A stretch of 64,000 nt of DNA from the NCBI RefSeq assembly GCF_002207765.1, contig NZ_BDGJ01000168.1, forward strand, positions 62,001 to 126,000, in the 5' to 3' direction. The DNA comes from Calderihabitans maritimus. Its GTDB lineage: Bacteria; Bacillota; KKC1; Calderihabitantales; Calderihabitantaceae. The notes beneath the pieces are model-generated. The model made no database searches and was not told the DNA's origin. It saw nothing but the letters and a program-made list of their open reading frames with translations. Shown here piece by piece: positions 17,856 to 28,413 of the stretch; within the stretch, counting starts at the first letter, position 1; the number at the start of each line of letters is the position of its first letter. A program made the position numbers and the translations under genes.

Positions 17856-18302
17856 GTGAAGGTCATTCTTACTCAGGACGTAAAGAAACTAGGCCGCAAG
17901 GACGATGTGGTGGAGGTTTCTGACGGATACGGGCGAAACTATTTGTTACCTAGAGGGCTGGCTGTTGAGGCCACTCCTGAAAATCTGAAAAAGCTGGAGA
18001 AGAAGAAGGAAGCTCAGGAACGCCAGTATAAATTAGAACTGGAACAGGCCAGGAAGCTGGCGGACAAAATTGCTCAATCTGCTGTAGAAATACGCACTAA
18101 AGTAGGAGAGAAGGGTAAGTTATTTGGATCGGTAACCAGCAAAGAGATCGCTAGCGCCCTTGAACGAGAGTTGGGGATTAAGGTAGATAAAAGGAAAATT
18201 GAGCTGCCGGAGCCGATTAAGGCAATAGGAAAATACTCGGTAAATATCAAACTTCACCCGGAAGTGGAGGCCAAGGTGGAGGTTAACGTAATAGAAGGTT
18301 AA
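17856..18302 (+). CDS. rplI: 50S ribosomal protein L9
   Basis: A 148-residue L9: KVILTQDVKKLGRKDDVVEVSDGYGRNYL is spread over the N-terminal RNA-binding domain, followed by the long connecting helix (rich in Lys/Glu, residues ~40-75) and a C-terminal domain. The GTG at 17856 with AAGGGGAG 8 bases upstream gives the normal MKVIL-type start, better than the GTG at 17847. Confidence 0.96.
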   Translation: MKVILTQDVKKLGRKDDVVEVSDGYGRNYLLPRGLAVEATPENLKKLEKKKEAQERQYKLELEQARKLADKIAQSAVEIRTKVGEKGKLFGSVTSKEIASALERELGIKVDKRKIELPEPIKAIGKYSVNIKLHPEVEAKVEVNVIEG

Positions 18303-18331
18303 AATTGATTCTGACCAGGGAAGGAGTAGCC

Positions 18332-20254
18332 ATGAAAAATATTTGGGAAAAGCATTTCCAAAAGATGAAGCAGCAGTTTGAAATTCCAGAGGGCAACAGT
18401 AGTCGTTATGACCGCCGGGTTGCGGCATTATATGACGTATTACGGGATCTCTATGGTACCGACAAACTGGTTTTGAAAGCCGGTAAGCTAGGAGCCCTTA
18501 ATTTACTTCGCTCTAATGATTTAAACCGGCAGGTTTTGGCGTTGCAAAAAATAGTGTTCGAGGATCCTACTCTAGATCGTTTGCCGCAAGAAGACGAAAT
18601 ACCAGAAATTATCGAGAAAATCGAAGAAAAAGTAGCTGATGTTATAGCCCGTCGCGCTGTAGAGGACCAGTTGGAAAAGAAGGTTGCCGAGCGCATGCAG
18701 CAGCGCCATGAGGAGTATTTGAGGGAGATAAAGATCCAGGTACTGAAGGAGAACACTAATCCGGAAAATGCTCAAACTTTAAAGCGGTTGGCAACTCTTG
18801 AAAAACTTGAGCAGACCCAACTCGCAAAGACGCCCATGGAAATATTGCGGCCTCAGAGATTAGAGGAAATCGTGGGACAAGAACGGCCCTTAAAAGCTTT
18901 AGTTTCCAAATTAGCTTCTCCTTATCCTCAGCACATTATTCTATACGGGCCGCCCGGAGTGGGTAAGACAACGGCGGCTCGACTGGCATTGGAGGTGGCC
19001 AAGAAATTAAATACATCGGCTTTTACAGCAGATGCTCCTTTTGTGGAAGTTAATGGGGCTACATTGCGCTGGGATCCGAGAGAAGTTACTAATCCTCTCC
19101 TGGGGTCGGTACATGATCCTATCTATCAGGGAGCGCGCCGTGAATTGGCGGAAACGGGAGTTCCTGAACCTAAACTGGGTTTGGTTACGGAAGCCCATGG
19201 GGGAATTCTCTTTATTGATGAGATTGGGGAAATGGATCCTCTGCTTTTAAATAAACTGTTGAAGGTATTGGAAGACAAAAGGGTAACTTTTGATTCCTCT
19301 TATTATGATCCTAGTGACGAGAATATTCCGCAATATATCCGGAAAATTTTTGAAGAAGGCGCTCCTGCTGATTTTATTCTTATAGGAGCAACTACCCGGA
19401 GCCCTCATGAACTTAATCCCGCCTTACGTTCTCGTTGCGCCGAAATTTACTTCGAGCCCTTGTCGCCAGAAGACATTCAGCAGATCGTTCGGAGTTCGGC
19501 AGAAAAGTTGGGAGTAAAATTAGAACCGGCTGTTCCGGAAATTATTAGTAAATATACCATTGAAGGCCGTAAGGCAAACAATATCTTAGCCGACGCTTAC
19601 GCTATGGCCTTATATAAAAGGACCGCTGGTAATAAAACCAAGCGACGGAAAAAGGTTATCATCACCGTGGAAGATATCTACGAAGTAATTCAAACTTCTC
19701 GTCTTGTTCCTTATGTGGTTAAAGCGGCGTCTTCCGCCCGGGAGATAGGAAGTATCTTGGCCCTGGGAGTTGCAGGTTATGTGGGTAGCGTATTGGAAAT
19801 AGAAGCCGTGGCTTTTCCGGTAGAACCGGGGAAAGGAAAGGTGCGTTTTAACCAGACGGCCGGCAAAATGGCTCAGGATTCTGTTTTTAATGCAGCCGCT
19901 GTTTTCCGCAAACTCGTAGGAGAGAGACTGGACAATTACGACTTACATGTAAATGTGGTAGGAGGCGGAAACATCGACGGCCCTTCTGCCGGCCTGGCAA
20001 TTGTTCTGGCCATTATCAGTGCCGTGCAACAGAAACCCTTATTACAGAATATAGCAGTTACAGGAGAAATATCTATTCAAGGAAAAGTCAAACCGGTAGG
20101 GGGAATTTTTGAGAAACTTTACGGGGCGCGGCAGGCAGGAGTAAAAAAAGTGTTGATTCCGAAAGAAAATGAGAAGGATGTTCCTGCTCAACTGAAAGAA
20201 ATGGAAGTGATCCCCGTAGCTACTGTGGAAGAAGCCTTGCCCCATGTTTTTTAA
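18332..20254 (+). CDS. lonC: Lon-type ATP-dependent protease LonC
   Basis: About 640 residues. A coiled N-terminal region (to ~180), an AAA+ domain with Walker A GPPGVGKTTAA and Walker B ILFIDEIGEMD, and a C-terminal Lon protease domain with the catalytic Ser in GGNIDGPSAG and Lys in GGIFEKLYGA. There is no LON substrate domain. This matches the LonC type found in some spore formers next to dnaB. The ATG at 18332 follows GGAAGGAG. LonC members have lost the usual ATPase arginine features in some species; here both Walker motifs look intact. Confidence 0.9.
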   Translation: MKNIWEKHFQKMKQQFEIPEGNSSRYDRRVAALYDVLRDLYGTDKLVLKAGKLGALNLLRSNDLNRQVLALQKIVFEDPTLDRLPQEDEIPEIIEKIEEKVADVIARRAVEDQLEKKVAERMQQRHEEYLREIKIQVLKENTNPENAQTLKRLATLEKLEQTQLAKTPMEILRPQRLEEIVGQERPLKALVSKLASPYPQHIILYGPPGVGKTTAARLALEVAKKLNTSAFTADAPFVEVNGATLRWDPREVTNPLLGSVHDPIYQGARRELAETGVPEPKLGLVTEAHGGILFIDEIGEMDPLLLNKLLKVLEDKRVTFDSSYYDPSDENIPQYIRKIFEEGAPADFILIGATTRSPHELNPALRSRCAEIYFEPLSPEDIQQIVRSSAEKLGVKLEPAVPEIISKYTIEGRKANNILADAYAMALYKRTAGNKTKRRKKVIITVEDIYEVIQTSRLVPYVVKAASSAREIGSILALGVAGYVGSVLEIEAVAFPVEPGKGKVRFNQTAGKMAQDSVFNAAAVFRKLVGERLDNYDLHVNVVGGGNIDGPSAGLAIVLAIISAVQQKPLLQNIAVTGEISIQGKVKPVGGIFEKLYGARQAGVKKVLIPKENEKDVPAQLKEMEVIPVATVEEALPHVF

Positions 20255-20284
20255 CCAGGAGGAGTTATTTCCGGGAGGGTATTA

Positions 20285-21619
20285 ATGATGAACATACCCG
20301 TAGAAAAAGTGCCTCCTCATAGCCTGGATGCCGAGCAATCGGTGTTAGGTTCCCTGTTGATTGAACCACAAGCGGTCTATTCCGTCATGGAAATACTGCG
20401 TCCTGATGACTTTTATCGAGAAGCGCATAAGATTATTTACGAGGTCATTTTAGCCTTGACGGATCGAGGAGAACCGGTTGACCTGGTGATGGTGACGGAA
20501 GAACTGCGACGGCGGGGATCCCTGGAGAAGGTGGGAGGAGCTTCTTATATCGCTGGTTTATCCAGTGCGGTTCCTACGGCGGCAAATGTAGAATACTACG
20601 CTAGGATTGTGGCAGAAAAAGCTTTGTTCCGTAAACTTATAAATGCAGCAACACAGATAGCGCAAAAAGGATATGAGGAAAGCGACGACGCTTTTCAATT
20701 GTTAGACTGGGCCGAACAATTGATTTTTGAGATTGCCCAGCAACAGAATCGGGAAGGATTTAAAACCATAAAAGAAGTATTGATGGAAACTTTTGAGCGG
20801 TTAGAGCGCCTATCGCAGCAGAAAGGAGAAGTTATCGGGATACCTACTTTCAAAGATTTGGATCGACTACTTTCCGGATTACAGAAAGGCGACCTGATTA
20901 TTTGTGCCGCTAGACCCGGTATGGGCAAGACTTCTTTTTGTTTAAATATAGCGCAAAACGTAGCGATTAAACATAAAATACCGGTAGCTATTTTTAGCCT
21001 GGAAATGTCTAAAGAACAATTGGTTCAGCGGATGATCTCGGCTGAAGCAATGATAGACCAACATAAGCTGCGTACCGGCTATTTGAGCCAGGAAGATTGG
21101 TCGCGGTTAGTTGCTGCGGTCGGTCCCCTGTCAGAAGCTCCTATTTATATTGACGACACGCCGGCCATGAATGTTTTGGAATTGCGAGCCAAGTCCCGCC
21201 GATTAAAGGCGGAACATTCTCTCGGGTTAATTGTGGTTGATTATTTGCAATTGTTGCAGGCTCACCGGCGGACCGATAGCCGCCAGCAGGAGATTGCCCA
21301 GATTTCGAGGGCTTTAAAAGCTTTGGCGCGGGAAATGGAGGTTCCCGTATTGACTCTTTCTCAATTAAACCGGGGTGTTGAACAGCGACAGGATAAGCGT
21401 CCCATAATGGCGGACCTGTTGGAAAGCGGCGCTATTGAAGCTGATGCGGACGTAGTTTTATTCCTTTTCCGACCGGAGTATTATAATCCGGATACCGATA
21501 AAAAGGGTATTGCGGAGGTTATTGTAGCGAAGCATCGTAACGGACCGACGGGAACGGTAGAACTGGGTTTCTTATCCCAGTACACGAAATTTGTTGACCT
21601 GGCTAGAGAGGAAGTTTAA
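20285..21619 (+). CDS. dnaB: Replicative DNA helicase DnaB
   Basis: A 444-residue hexameric helicase. The N-terminal DnaG-interacting domain starts with PPHSLDAEQSVLGS; the RecA-like motor has Walker A ARPGMGKTSF, Walker B LIVVDYLQL and the DnaB motif LSQLNRGVEQR. No intein is present, a common insertion point in this gene. Two in-frame ATGs (20285, 20288) follow GGGAGGG; either may start. Confidence 0.96.
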   Translation: MMNIPVEKVPPHSLDAEQSVLGSLLIEPQAVYSVMEILRPDDFYREAHKIIYEVILALTDRGEPVDLVMVTEELRRRGSLEKVGGASYIAGLSSAVPTAANVEYYARIVAEKALFRKLINAATQIAQKGYEESDDAFQLLDWAEQLIFEIAQQQNREGFKTIKEVLMETFERLERLSQQKGEVIGIPTFKDLDRLLSGLQKGDLIICAARPGMGKTSFCLNIAQNVAIKHKIPVAIFSLEMSKEQLVQRMISAEAMIDQHKLRTGYLSQEDWSRLVAAVGPLSEAPIYIDDTPAMNVLELRAKSRRLKAEHSLGLIVVDYLQLLQAHRRTDSRQQEIAQISRALKALAREMEVPVLTLSQLNRGVEQRQDKRPIMADLLESGAIEADADVVLFLFRPEYYNPDTDKKGIAEVIVAKHRNGPTGTVELGFLSQYTKFVDLAREEV

Positions 21620-21638
21620 GTATGTGGAGTGAGGTTTT

Positions 21639-22379
21639 CTGCAAGAAAGAATAAAGAAAGAGATTGTTGCCTTTTATAGTGAATTGGTTAAGAAAGATTT
21701 TTCTCGAAGACGGCAAAGAAAGCTGGTCGAGGAAATCTATTTGCCGGAACAGCTCGATCAGTTACCATCTGAAGTTGCCAGTTATGCTTTCCCCTGCGGT
21801 AATCCGGTTCACTGGAGTGATTTGCGAAAAGGGGAAAAGGTGTTGGATCTGGGGTGTGGTGCAGGTCTGGATGTGATATTAGCGGCTCAAGCAGTAGGGA
21901 AGGAAGGGAAGGTCTGGGGACTGGATTTATCCCGCCAAATGCTGGAATTAACCGCCCGTCACTGCCGGCAGATGGGAATTCTAAACATTGAACTCCTGTA
22001 CAGTAACATGGAATCTATTCCGTTGGCCAACGACATGTTAGATGTAGTTCTGTCAAACTGTAGTTTAAGCCTGGTTCCGGATAGAGAGAAGGTATTACGA
22101 GAAGTTTTTCGCGTATTGCGACCGGGAGGCCGGCTGGTGGCGGCTGATACGATCAGGCATGGTTCCTTGCCTGCGGAAATAAAGGAGGAAACAGGAGCCT
22201 GGATCTGGGGATTGGCGGGGGCAACTACCGAAGAATTTTACCGTTGTCAGCTGCAGGCCATAGGGTTCACAAAGGTCAAATTCGAGCGCCAAAGGAAATA
22301 TTATGTGGATTCGGGCGAGGCAAGAGGAGGTTTTGCCATCTTCAGCACGGCTCTCTGGGCATGGAAACCTTTAAAGTAG
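21639..22379 (+). CDS. Class I SAM-dependent methyltransferase (ArsM-like)
   Basis: Residues ~60-170 carry a Rossmann methyltransferase core: VLDLGCGAGLDVILAA (motif I) and LSNCSLSLVPD, RVLRPGGRLVAAD. The layout resembles arsenite methyltransferases, but the conserved cysteines of ArsM are not clear, so the substrate is open. An ATG or GTG start is absent. A TTG at 21684 is possible, yet the upstream codons (QERIKKEIVAFYSELVKK) look like genuine family sequence and a CTG at 21639 has GGAGTGAGG in front. I take the CTG as the start with low certainty. Confidence 0.7.
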   Translation: MQERIKKEIVAFYSELVKKDFSRRRQRKLVEEIYLPEQLDQLPSEVASYAFPCGNPVHWSDLRKGEKVLDLGCGAGLDVILAAQAVGKEGKVWGLDLSRQMLELTARHCRQMGILNIELLYSNMESIPLANDMLDVVLSNCSLSLVPDREKVLREVFRVLRPGGRLVAADTIRHGSLPAEIKEETGAWIWGLAGATTEEFYRCQLQAIGFTKVKFERQRKYYVDSGEARGGFAIFSTALWAWKPLK

Positions 22380-22507
22380 CCTGGTCGAGGGAGCAATTTT
22401 TCCGCGAACCTTTTCTTGACCCGGCAGGGGGCTTCTGATAGAATAAGTTTGCTATTGGAGGTCTTAGATGATTATGTGTTAAGGGAGTACGGGGGAGGCC
22501 TAGAAAG

Positions 22508-23902
22508 ATGAAAAATTATGATTATGATGTAATAATTGTAGGAGCAGGTCCGGCAGGAATTTTTGCAGCTATAGAGTTGGTCAAAACTAAGGCGGCAAAT
22601 TTAAAGGTACTTATTTTGGAGAAAGGTAAAGATATCAATGATAGACAATGCCCTTCGCAAGAAAAGGGTATCCGCTGCGTCAACTGTTCCCCCTGCTCCA
22701 CGGTTTCCGGTTGGGGTGGAGCAGGAGCTTTCAGTGACGGCAAATTGACTTTATCTCCGGAAATTGGAGGCATGCTTGATCAGTATCTTGAATACAGAGA
22801 AGTACAGAAATTAATAAACTATGTAGATGAAATTTATCTGGAGTTTGGAGCGCCGGAGCAAGTTTATGGTGTAGATGAGGATGCTATACTGGAAATCCAA
22901 CGCAAAGCAATACTTGCTGATTTAAAGCTGATACCGGCTCCAATTCGCCACCTGGGGACGGGGCGTACCCAGCTTATCCTGGAGCGGATGAAAGAATTTT
23001 TGGTCAGTCAGGGAGTGGAAGTTCGCACCGGTACTCAGGTGAAGGAGATCACCACTCATCAAGGAAAAGTGACCGGTGTGATAACTTCTAGCGGAGAACA
23101 GATAAAGGCAAGGTATGTGGTAGTGGCCCCGGGAAGAGAAGGATCTGAGTGGTTATCCCAAGAGGCATCCCGGCTTGGATTGAGAATGGCCATAAATCCT
23201 GTAGATATCGGCGTCCGGGTGGAATTACCGGCCCCGGTTTTAGAACATTTAACGAAGGTTATTTATGAATCTAAGTTTATTTTTTACTCCAAGACTTTTG
23301 ATGATAAAGTACGCACCTTCTGCATGAATCCTTACGGCGAAGTGGTTTTAGAAAATAATGATGGATTAATTACCGTAAATGGGCATTCTCACGCCGAGAA
23401 AAAAACGGAAAACACTAATTTTGCTGTCCTGGTGAGCAAGACTTTTACCGAGCCTTTTAAAGAACCAATTGCCTACGGAAAGTATGTAGCGAGGCTGGCT
23501 AATCTCCTGGGTGGGGGAGTATTAGTTCAGAGGTTGGGAGATTTGCTCGCCGGGCAGCGTACGACACCGGAACGTTTAAGGAAGGGTATTGTGAGTCCGA
23601 CTTTGGAGGAAGCTACGCCGGGAGATTTATCTTTAGTATTGCCTTACCGTCATCTTACTGCCATTGTGGAAATGCTGAAGGCAATGGATCAAATAGCCCC
23701 GGGGGTTTGCTCCAGGCATACCTTGTTATACGGGGTAGAGGTTAAATTCTATTCTTCAAGATTGGCCCTTTCGTCGCAGTTGGAAACGGAAATTACTAAT
23801 CTATTTGCCGCAGGTGACGGAGCAGGTGTGACACGCGGTTTGGCCCAGGCTTCTGTTGCCGGGGTAATTGCAGCGCGAGGAATTTTAAGTCGGGAGAAAT
23901 AG
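22508..23902 (+). CDS. FAD-dependent dehydrogenase (COG2509 type)
   Basis: A 464-residue flavoprotein with the N-terminal GAGPAGIFAAIEL dinucleotide fold, the cysteine-rich CVNCSPCSTVSGWGGAG segment, GTGRT, and a C-terminal FAAGDGAGVTRGLAQA FAD-binding motif. This matches a family of uncharacterised NAD(P)/FAD dehydrogenases often placed near purA in Clostridia. The four closely spaced cysteines could be redox active. ATG start; purA follows after 33 bases. Confidence 0.85.
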   Translation: MKNYDYDVIIVGAGPAGIFAAIELVKTKAANLKVLILEKGKDINDRQCPSQEKGIRCVNCSPCSTVSGWGGAGAFSDGKLTLSPEIGGMLDQYLEYREVQKLINYVDEIYLEFGAPEQVYGVDEDAILEIQRKAILADLKLIPAPIRHLGTGRTQLILERMKEFLVSQGVEVRTGTQVKEITTHQGKVTGVITSSGEQIKARYVVVAPGREGSEWLSQEASRLGLRMAINPVDIGVRVELPAPVLEHLTKVIYESKFIFYSKTFDDKVRTFCMNPYGEVVLENNDGLITVNGHSHAEKKTENTNFAVLVSKTFTEPFKEPIAYGKYVARLANLLGGGVLVQRLGDLLAGQRTTPERLRKGIVSPTLEEATPGDLSLVLPYRHLTAIVEMLKAMDQIAPGVCSRHTLLYGVEVKFYSSRLALSSQLETEITNLFAAGDGAGVTRGLAQASVAGVIAARGILSREK

Positions 23903-23911
23903 GCGGGATAG

Positions 23912-25219
<1,308 letters not shown>

Positions 25220-25235
25220 TCTAAGGAGGCTGTTT

Positions 25236-25421
25236 ATGCACATGATGGGATACGGTTGGAATTTTGGTTTCGGGTTAGGTGTAATAGGCCTTTTGATGTG
25301 GCTATTGATACCGGTGTGGTTGATAGTTTCCCTTTACTTCTTGCACCGAATTGCCCAAGCCGAAGAGAAAGTTGCCCGTACCCTGGAACAACTTTTAGTC
25401 TTTAAGACCCGGCAGGAATAG
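25236..25421 (+). CDS. Small membrane protein, 61 aa
   Basis: An ATG 6 bases behind AAGGAGGC opens a 61-residue protein: MHMMGYGW, one long hydrophobic helix (GLLMWLLIPVWLIVSLYFL) and a charged amphipathic C-terminus. Not recognised. It starts 16 bases after purA, so it is probably co-transcribed. Confidence 0.65.
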   Translation: MHMMGYGWNFGFGLGVIGLLMWLLIPVWLIVSLYFLHRIAQAEEKVARTLEQLLVFKTRQE

Positions 25422-25509
25422 TTGCTGGTCTACCATAGGAGTTAGTATACGGGTCAACAGAATAGGGTTATTAGTCAAAGTGCTTTACAAAGATATTTAG
25501 TTAAATAGG

Positions 25510-25538
25510 TTGACAGATAGCTAAAAGTATTGTATTAT
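25510..25538 (+). promoter_or_regulatory. Promoter of the tRNA-Lys/tRNA-Glu unit
   Basis: Perfect TTGACA (25510-25515), 17-base spacer, TATTAT (25533-25538), about 20 bases before tRNA-Lys. Confidence 0.8.
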
Positions 25539-25557
25539 ATAATTCCGTGAGAGTGAT

Positions 25558-25633
25558 GAGCCATTAGCTCAGCTGGAAGAGCACCTGACTTTTAATCAGG
25601 GTGTCCCAGGTTCGAGCCCTGGATGGCTCACCA
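25558..25633 (+). tRNA. tRNA-Lys (anticodon TTT)
   Basis: 76 bases with encoded CCA. Acceptor GAGCCAT pairs with ATGGCTC; the anticodon loop is CTTTTAA with TTT; the T loop is GGTTCGAGCC. Decodes AAA/AAG. Confidence 0.97.
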
Positions 25634-25639
25634 ATTTTT

Positions 25640-25715
25640 GGCCCGTTGGTCAAGTGGTCTAAGACACCGGCCTTTCACGCCGGTAACAGGGGTTCGAATC
25701 CCCTACGGGTCACCA
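25640..25715 (+). tRNA. tRNA-Glu (anticodon TTC)
   Basis: 76 bases with encoded CCA, 6 bases after tRNA-Lys. Acceptor GGCCCGT pairs with ACGGGTC (one G-T); anticodon stem CCGGC/GCCGG with TTC in the loop; T arm GGGGTTCGAATCCCC. In Clostridia this is also the tRNA used for 5-aminolevulinate synthesis, if the C5 pathway operates. Confidence 0.97.
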
Positions 25716-25723
25716 CAGTTTAA

Positions 25724-25760
25724 GGGCAGTTCTGAGTTAAATTTTAACTCGGAACTGCCC
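25724..25760 (+). terminator. Long hairpin after tRNA-Glu
   Basis: GGGCAGTTCTGAGTTAAA and TTTAACTCGGAACTGCCC form an 18-bp stem with one T-G pair and almost no loop. It ends the tRNA-Lys-Glu transcript, though no T-run follows. Confidence 0.6.
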
Positions 25761-25782
25761 ATTACATTCATAATGTAAAGGC

Positions 25783-25811
25783 TTGCAAGAGAAAATTTTT
25801 TGTTATATAAT
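25783..25811 (+). promoter_or_regulatory. Promoter of tRNA-Gly
   Basis: TTGCAA, 17 bases, perfect TATAAT (25806-25811), 30 bases before tRNA-Gly. Confidence 0.75.
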
Positions 25812-25841
25812 TTTAACTGCAAACTAAGATATAGGAAAAGG

Positions 25842-25916
25842 GCGGAAGTAGCTCAGTGGTAGAGCATCGGCTTCCCAAGCCGAGGGTCGCGGGTTCGAAT
25901 CCCGTTTTCCGCTCCA
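25842..25916 (+). tRNA. tRNA-Gly (anticodon CCC)
   Basis: 75 bases with encoded CCA. Acceptor GCGGAAG pairs with TTTCCGC (one G-T); anticodon loop TTCCCAA gives CCC, reading GGG. Own promoter and own terminator. Confidence 0.95.
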
Positions 25917-25924
25917 GTGAAATC

Positions 25925-25966
25925 AAGGGTTCGGAGGATTATTCTGTTCCTCAGAACCCTTTTTTG
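25925..25966 (+). terminator. Terminator of tRNA-Gly
   Basis: AAGGGTTC-G-GAGGA, loop, TCCTC-A-GAACCCTT followed by TTTT: a strong Rho-independent terminator with one internal mismatch. Confidence 0.85.
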
Positions 25967-26126
25967 GTGCCCGTTTGCTTGCCCGGCTTGGAATTGATGC
26001 AATGGTCAACACGGACACGATAAAAAGAAAACCAATTGAGGAGTATTCTGAATAAATTTTACGTAATGGGGTAAGCCTAAAAAAAGGAGCGATTTTGGTT
26101 AATTACCAATAAGAAAGGTGGTCATG

Positions 26127-26381
26127 ATGGAAATTACCAGCTTTGATCAGTGGTTGGAAACATTGGGGAAAGCTTTGAGTAAGGCAAAAGCTATGGGCAT
26201 GCCGGAGGACATAATTAAGAATTCGGCAGCTAAATTGGGTGATTTTCTGGCTGAAAATGTCAATCCTGATATTTCCGAAAACAGGTTCTTACGAGATCTC
26301 TGGGAAGTTGCAGACGAGACGGAACAAGAGGCCATTGCGGGTGCCATGATAAAATTGGTAGAAAGGAAGAAAATTCATTAG
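26127..26381 (+). CDS. DUF3243 family protein (YmfJ-like)
   Basis: About 84 residues, acidic and helical; it matches the DUF3243 family typified by Bacillus YmfJ (pattern FDQWLETLGKALSKAKAMGMP then ADETEQEAIAGAMIKLVE). Small cytoplasmic protein of spore formers, function unknown. Several in-frame starts (26118 GTG, 26124 and 26127 ATG); AAGGTGGT best fits the last ATG. Confidence 0.75.
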   Translation: MEITSFDQWLETLGKALSKAKAMGMPEDIIKNSAAKLGDFLAENVNPDISENRFLRDLWEVADETEQEAIAGAMIKLVERKKIH

Positions 26382-26465
26382 CTTGGTTTGAAAACGGATG
26401 GAAACCCTAGGTGGAGGTCTCGGCACCACAAAGGAGCTAAAAATGGGGCAAAAAATTCATATTGC

Positions 26466-26498
26466 CAAAAACTAAACCCGGGAACTTGATCCCGGGTT
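26466..26498 (-). terminator. Terminator of the acyl-CoA synthetase gene
   Basis: Read on the minus strand: AACCCGGGA, loop TCAAGT, TCCCGGGTT, then TAGTTTTTGG. The 9-bp stem begins about 20 bases after the synthetase stop. Confidence 0.8.
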
Positions 26499-26517
26499 GT
26501 CAAACTTGATCTAATCG

Positions 26518-28413
26518 CTAACCTAGCTGGGCTTTCATGCTTTCGATGGCTTTCTTTACTTCTTCAATGCTGGCACCGTCTTCCAGGGTGCTGAGATCTC
26601 CTATTTGTTCTCCCTCAGCTACCGCCTTGATCACCCGGCGCATGATCTTGCCGCTTCGGGTTTTGGGTAACATCTTAACAAACTTGACCTCTTTGGGAGT
26701 GGCAACTGGACCTATTTTTTCGCGGACTAAATTAATAATGGCTTTAGAGATCTCTTCACTGGGTTCCCGACCTTCTTTCAGCACTACCAGACAGATGATA
26801 GCCTGCCCCTTAACCTCGTCTTTCACTCCGATAGCCATACCTTCTGCTACAGCAGGATGGGAAGATATAACTTCCTCTACTTCCCGGGTACCTAACCGGT
26901 GACCAGCCACGTTAATTACCTCGTCGGCTCGTCCCAAGACCCAGAAGTAGCCGTCTTCGTCTTCGATGCCATAGTCGCCGGTCATATAGAGAAGTTTATC
27001 CTGGAAAAAGCCGAAATAGGAGTTTTTGTAGCGAGCGTCGTCTCCCCATATGGTCATTAAGTTCCCCGGAGGAAGCGGCGGTTCAACGACGAGGAAGCCT
27101 TTTTGTCCTTTAGGTACTGGATCTCCGTTGGCGTCCACTACCTTCAATTTGTACCCTACCACCGGCTTGGTGGGAGAGCCCGGCTTAATGGGCAGTGCTT
27201 CTACTCCCGGCATGTTGGAAAGTATCGGCCAGCCGGTTTCCGTCTGCCAGTAGTGGTCAATAACCTTCACTCCCAGAGCGTCAGAAGCCCACTTCCAGGT
27301 GGAATCATCCAGTGGTTCCCCGGCCAGGAACAGGTATTTTAAAGAACTTACATCTCTGGACTTCAAATGCTCTTCGGGATATTTACGTAATATACGCATG
27401 GCGGTAGGAGCACTGAAGACATGGGTTACACCGTACTTTTCCACTACCTGCCACCAAATGGACGGATCAGGGTAAATAGGCGTTCCCTCATAGATAATAG
27501 TGGTAACTCCTTTTAATAGTGGAGCATAAATAATATATGAATGTCCGACTACCCACCCGATGTCTGAGGTGGAGAAGTAAACATCTCCCTCGCCGACATC
27601 GTAAATTTGCTCCATGGAGTTATGTAGCGCTACCATATATCCGCCGGTATCTCTTAGAACGCCCTTGGGCTTGCCGGTAGTACCGGAAGTATATAAGATG
27701 TAAGAGGGGTCAGTACTATCCATTTCCTCCGGTTCCACATAATTTTCACCTTTTTCGGCCAATGCGGTTTCCCAGTCCAAATCGCGACCCGGTACCGTGT
27801 CAAATTCAGCAATGCCCCGGTTGAGGATAATACAGTGGTCTACTTTATGTTTAGCGGTTTCAAGAGCCTTGTCAACGATACCTTTCAGGGGTACAGGCTT
27901 ACCATTCCTATGGCCGGCGTCGGCCAGCAGCACCACTTTCGGCTGGGCATCGTCGATACGGTCGGCCAGGGCGTTATAACTGAATCCGGCAAACACCACC
28001 GAATGAATGGCCCCTATTCTGACACAGGCCAGCATGGCGATGGCTGCTTCCACTACCATGGGTAAGTAAATAAGCACCCGGTCTCCTTTACCTACTCCCA
28101 GGTTCTTCAAAACGCCGGCGAAACGATTTACCTCTTTGTAAAGCTGGTAATAAGTCAGGATACGGGACTGTCCGGTTTCGGGACTTTCCCAGATGATGGC
28201 GGCCTGTCCTCGCTTCGAGCCCAGGGCGTGCCGGTCCACGGCATTATAACAAAGGTTAGTTTTGCCCCCGACAAACCAGCGGTAAAAAGGAGCATTGGAG
28301 TCATCCAACACTTTTTCCCACTTTTTATACCAATGTAGCTTGCTAGCAGCTTCTGCCCAAAACTCCTCGGGTTTTTCTACCGACTTCTGGTAGACCTCCT
28401 GATAGCTGGACAA
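26518..28413 (-). CDS. Propionyl/acetyl-CoA synthetase (PrpE-like, AMP-forming)
   Basis: 631 residues, acyl-AMP ligase superfamily: AMP-binding YTSGTTGKPKGV, the adenylate motif YWQTETGWPI, the hinge GRADEVINVAGHRLGT, and the C-terminal PKTRSGKIMRR with the acetylation-controlled lysine. After TETG this protein has Trp-Pro rather than the Gly-Gly of acetyl-CoA synthetases, the pattern seen in PrpE and ACSS3, so propionate is the better guess; acetate is possible. ATG behind AAGGGGAGATAAC. Monocistronic with its own terminator. Confidence 0.88.
   Translation of the reverse strand: MSSYQEVYQKSVEKPEEFWAEAASKLHWYKKWEKVLDDSNAPFYRWFVGGKTNLCYNAVDRHALGSKRGQAAIIWESPETGQSRILTYYQLYKEVNRFAGVLKNLGVGKGDRVLIYLPMVVEAAIAMLACVRIGAIHSVVFAGFSYNALADRIDDAQPKVVLLADAGHRNGKPVPLKGIVDKALETAKHKVDHCIILNRGIAEFDTVPGRDLDWETALAEKGENYVEPEEMDSTDPSYILYTSGTTGKPKGVLRDTGGYMVALHNSMEQIYDVGEGDVYFSTSDIGWVVGHSYIIYAPLLKGVTTIIYEGTPIYPDPSIWWQVVEKYGVTHVFSAPTAMRILRKYPEEHLKSRDVSSLKYLFLAGEPLDDSTWKWASDALGVKVIDHYWQTETGWPILSNMPGVEALPIKPGSPTKPVVGYKLKVVDANGDPVPKGQKGFLVVEPPLPPGNLMTIWGDDARYKNSYFGFFQDKLLYMTGDYGIEDEDGYFWVLGRADEVINVAGHRLGTREVEEVISSHPAVAEGMAIGVKDEVKGQAIICLVVLKEGREPSEEISKAIINLVREKIGPVATPKEVKFVKMLPKTRSGKIMRRVIKAVAEGEQIGDLSTLEDGASIEEVKKAIESMKAQLG

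Noticed and set aside
25558-25916. Integration site at the tRNA cluster
   Set aside because: No integrase, no repeat of a tRNA 3' end, and ordinary genes on both sides.
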